This document shows positions 62,884-64,000 of a DNA stretch of 64,000 nucleotides, one piece after another (positions within the stretch are counted from its first letter, which is position 1; each line of letters begins with the position of its first letter). The notes beneath the pieces are model-generated. The model saw nothing but the letters and a program-made list of their open reading frames with translations, was not told the origin of the DNA and ran no database searches. A program made the position numbers and the translations under genes. Source of the DNA: Tyto alba (lineage: Eukaryota; Chordata; Aves; Strigiformes; Tytonidae); NCBI RefSeq assembly GCF_018691265.1, contig NW_024881296.1:12679427-12743426 (forward strand), in the 5' to 3' direction.

Positions 62884-64000
62884 ACAAAGCTCTTGTGGCT
62901 TTGGTCTGAAATGCCCAAAAGCATTTGCTTGGGTTTTTTTTTTTTTTTTTTTGCCTGTTCTCTAGACTTTGCTGAAGTGCGGCAGGTGGCAACCAAAGGA
63001 GGAGGCACAGCTTGGACAGGGGCCGCTCACAGCCCTCTGCCCATGTGTGGCAGCTCAGCTGTGGAGAAACTCTCAGGCGACACCTGCAATTACAGCAAGA
63101 AAGTACGATGATGCCATTCCATCCTGCGCGCCCCTCCACCAGTGATGGTAGGACTGGAATGGAGACACTGCACATAGCTACAGCTCTGTCACCAGTCGGG
63201 ACATGTTCATGCAGGACGTGATTAATGTTTGTAAATTAGCATGGCAGCCAGCTGTTAGCTGTTCTTCCCCAAAAGCTAGGTTGGCCAAATATTCCTCCCC
63301 TTTAATGAATAGTTTCTGTAACTGTTATTTTGTTCGGTGAGGGGCCTCTCTGCAACGCTGCTCACATTAACACCTTTTTCTGTGGGAGAAGGCACTGCCC
63401 CACACCCTGCCGATCCCAGCCAGCGCTCCGGGGCTGTCTGCAGTTCTGCTGGTGCATGAACTTGATAATGGAGTCACTTATCTACAGGCCTCTTTTTTTC
63501 TGAAATAATACTTAGCTTCCTCTTTAAAGTACTCGGAGGTATGCTGAGAACTACATTTTCTGCACATAGCTCTCTTGCTGTCCTACAAATAATGCACTAA
63601 GTGGGGGGAATGCATATAGTCTCTTTAAGCCCTTATAAGTAGGAGAGTAGAGAGGCAGACATATGAAGACTGTCATATCCAGTTCCGTTTTCAGTTCCTT
63701 TTTTTTTTTTTATGGTGAGGGGAAATTTCCCAAGGATCAACAGTGACAAAGCCCAACTATAGATATCAGTGTAACCCTGGCTGATTTGCCCAAGTTCAGG
63801 CACAGTTTCTGGTGCAGCAGCAAAGCCAAGCCAGAACTCCATGTCCATAACTGTAAGGCTTTCCTTCTTTTCCTTGTCTTATGGGAGGTTTAATTCTGAA
63901 TCAGGAAAAAAAAATATATCCTCATAATTGGCACAACCTCTATGAAAAACAGAACTTTATTCATTAAGAGCCTTGCAGTGGACAGGGACTGTTTGGACTA

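Larger units (their letters stand above)
53191..64000. other. Downstream region, no gene recognised
   Basis: No open frame here resembles a protein family, and none shows a splice-bounded exon I can support. I looked on the - strand for the C-terminal exon of SMYD3, the convergent neighbour of KIF26B in mammals, and did not find it. Contents: A-runs at 53227, 54087 and 54280; the composite A/CAAAA/CCAA tract at 58665-58727; a T run near 59010; a G-rich tract at 57028-57041; a C run near 59440; (GTTT)n/(GTT)n at 62830-62883 followed by a T run to 62953; CpG-containing blocks near 57070-57150, 59850-59950 and 61310-61470; an AP-1-type TGACTCA near 57988. Confidence 0.6.

Noticed and set aside
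53191..64000. Possible 3' exons of SMYD3 on the - strand
   Set aside because: I looked for the complement of the conserved SMYD3 C-terminal sequence and did not see it; the gene, if syntenic, starts beyond the window.

Overview
This is a vertebrate, almost certainly avian, genomic window. The evidence is a split gene with GT-AG introns up to about 13.5 kb or longer, generally AT-leaning and repeat-poor intronic sequence, and two short CR1 LINE tails with the typical bird terminal repeat (antisense form CATAGAATCATAGAATGG, GGTTTGGGTTGGAAGG). There is no operon structure, tRNA, rRNA or CRISPR array. The species cannot be named from the sequence.

The only protein-coding gene I can support is the 3' part of KIF26B (an atypical kinesin-11 family member) on the + strand. 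Five coding exons join in frame with canonical splice sites: 26983-27145, 28364-31796, 45285-45487, 46871-47021 and 48524-48672 (stop TAA at 48670-48672). Together they encode about 1365 residues: the end of the kinesin motor domain (loop 12/alpha5 to alpha6), a very long serine-rich low-complexity stalk carried almost entirely by one 3.4-kb exon, and the conserved C-terminal tail (helical segment plus the final Asp-Ile-Thr-Ser-Arg-Arg-Arg). The remaining N-terminal third or so and the first motor exons must lie upstream of the window.

Layout: 1-26982 is intron, with an antisense CR1 tail, MIR-like ancient SINE relics, homeodomain-type AT-rich clusters and an internal CpG-rich block near 18.0-18.7 kb. 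26983-31796 holds the motor-end exon and the giant exon, whose splice acceptor uses a (CT)16 microsatellite as its polypyrimidine tract. 31797-45284 is a 13.5-kb intron with a second CR1 tail and more MIR-like relics. 45285-48672 holds the last three exons. From 48673 there is a 3' UTR of uncertain length, with candidate poly(A) signals from 49271 to 53553. From about 53.2 kb to 64 kb I recognise no gene. In mammals the neighbour past KIF26B is the convergent gene SMYD3, but I could not find its exons here.

The most interesting points are: conservation of the two CDK-type sites that control KIF26B turnover; a repeated Arg-Pro-x-Ser-Ile-Ile-Ser motif in the stalk; the microsatellite splice acceptor beside a recent 48-bp tandem duplication; deeply ancient MIR-like relics; a hairpin carrying a poly(A) signal on both strands; and a pair of inverted composite T/GGTT/GTTTT tracts 9 kb apart. 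I found no evidence of a wholly undescribed system.
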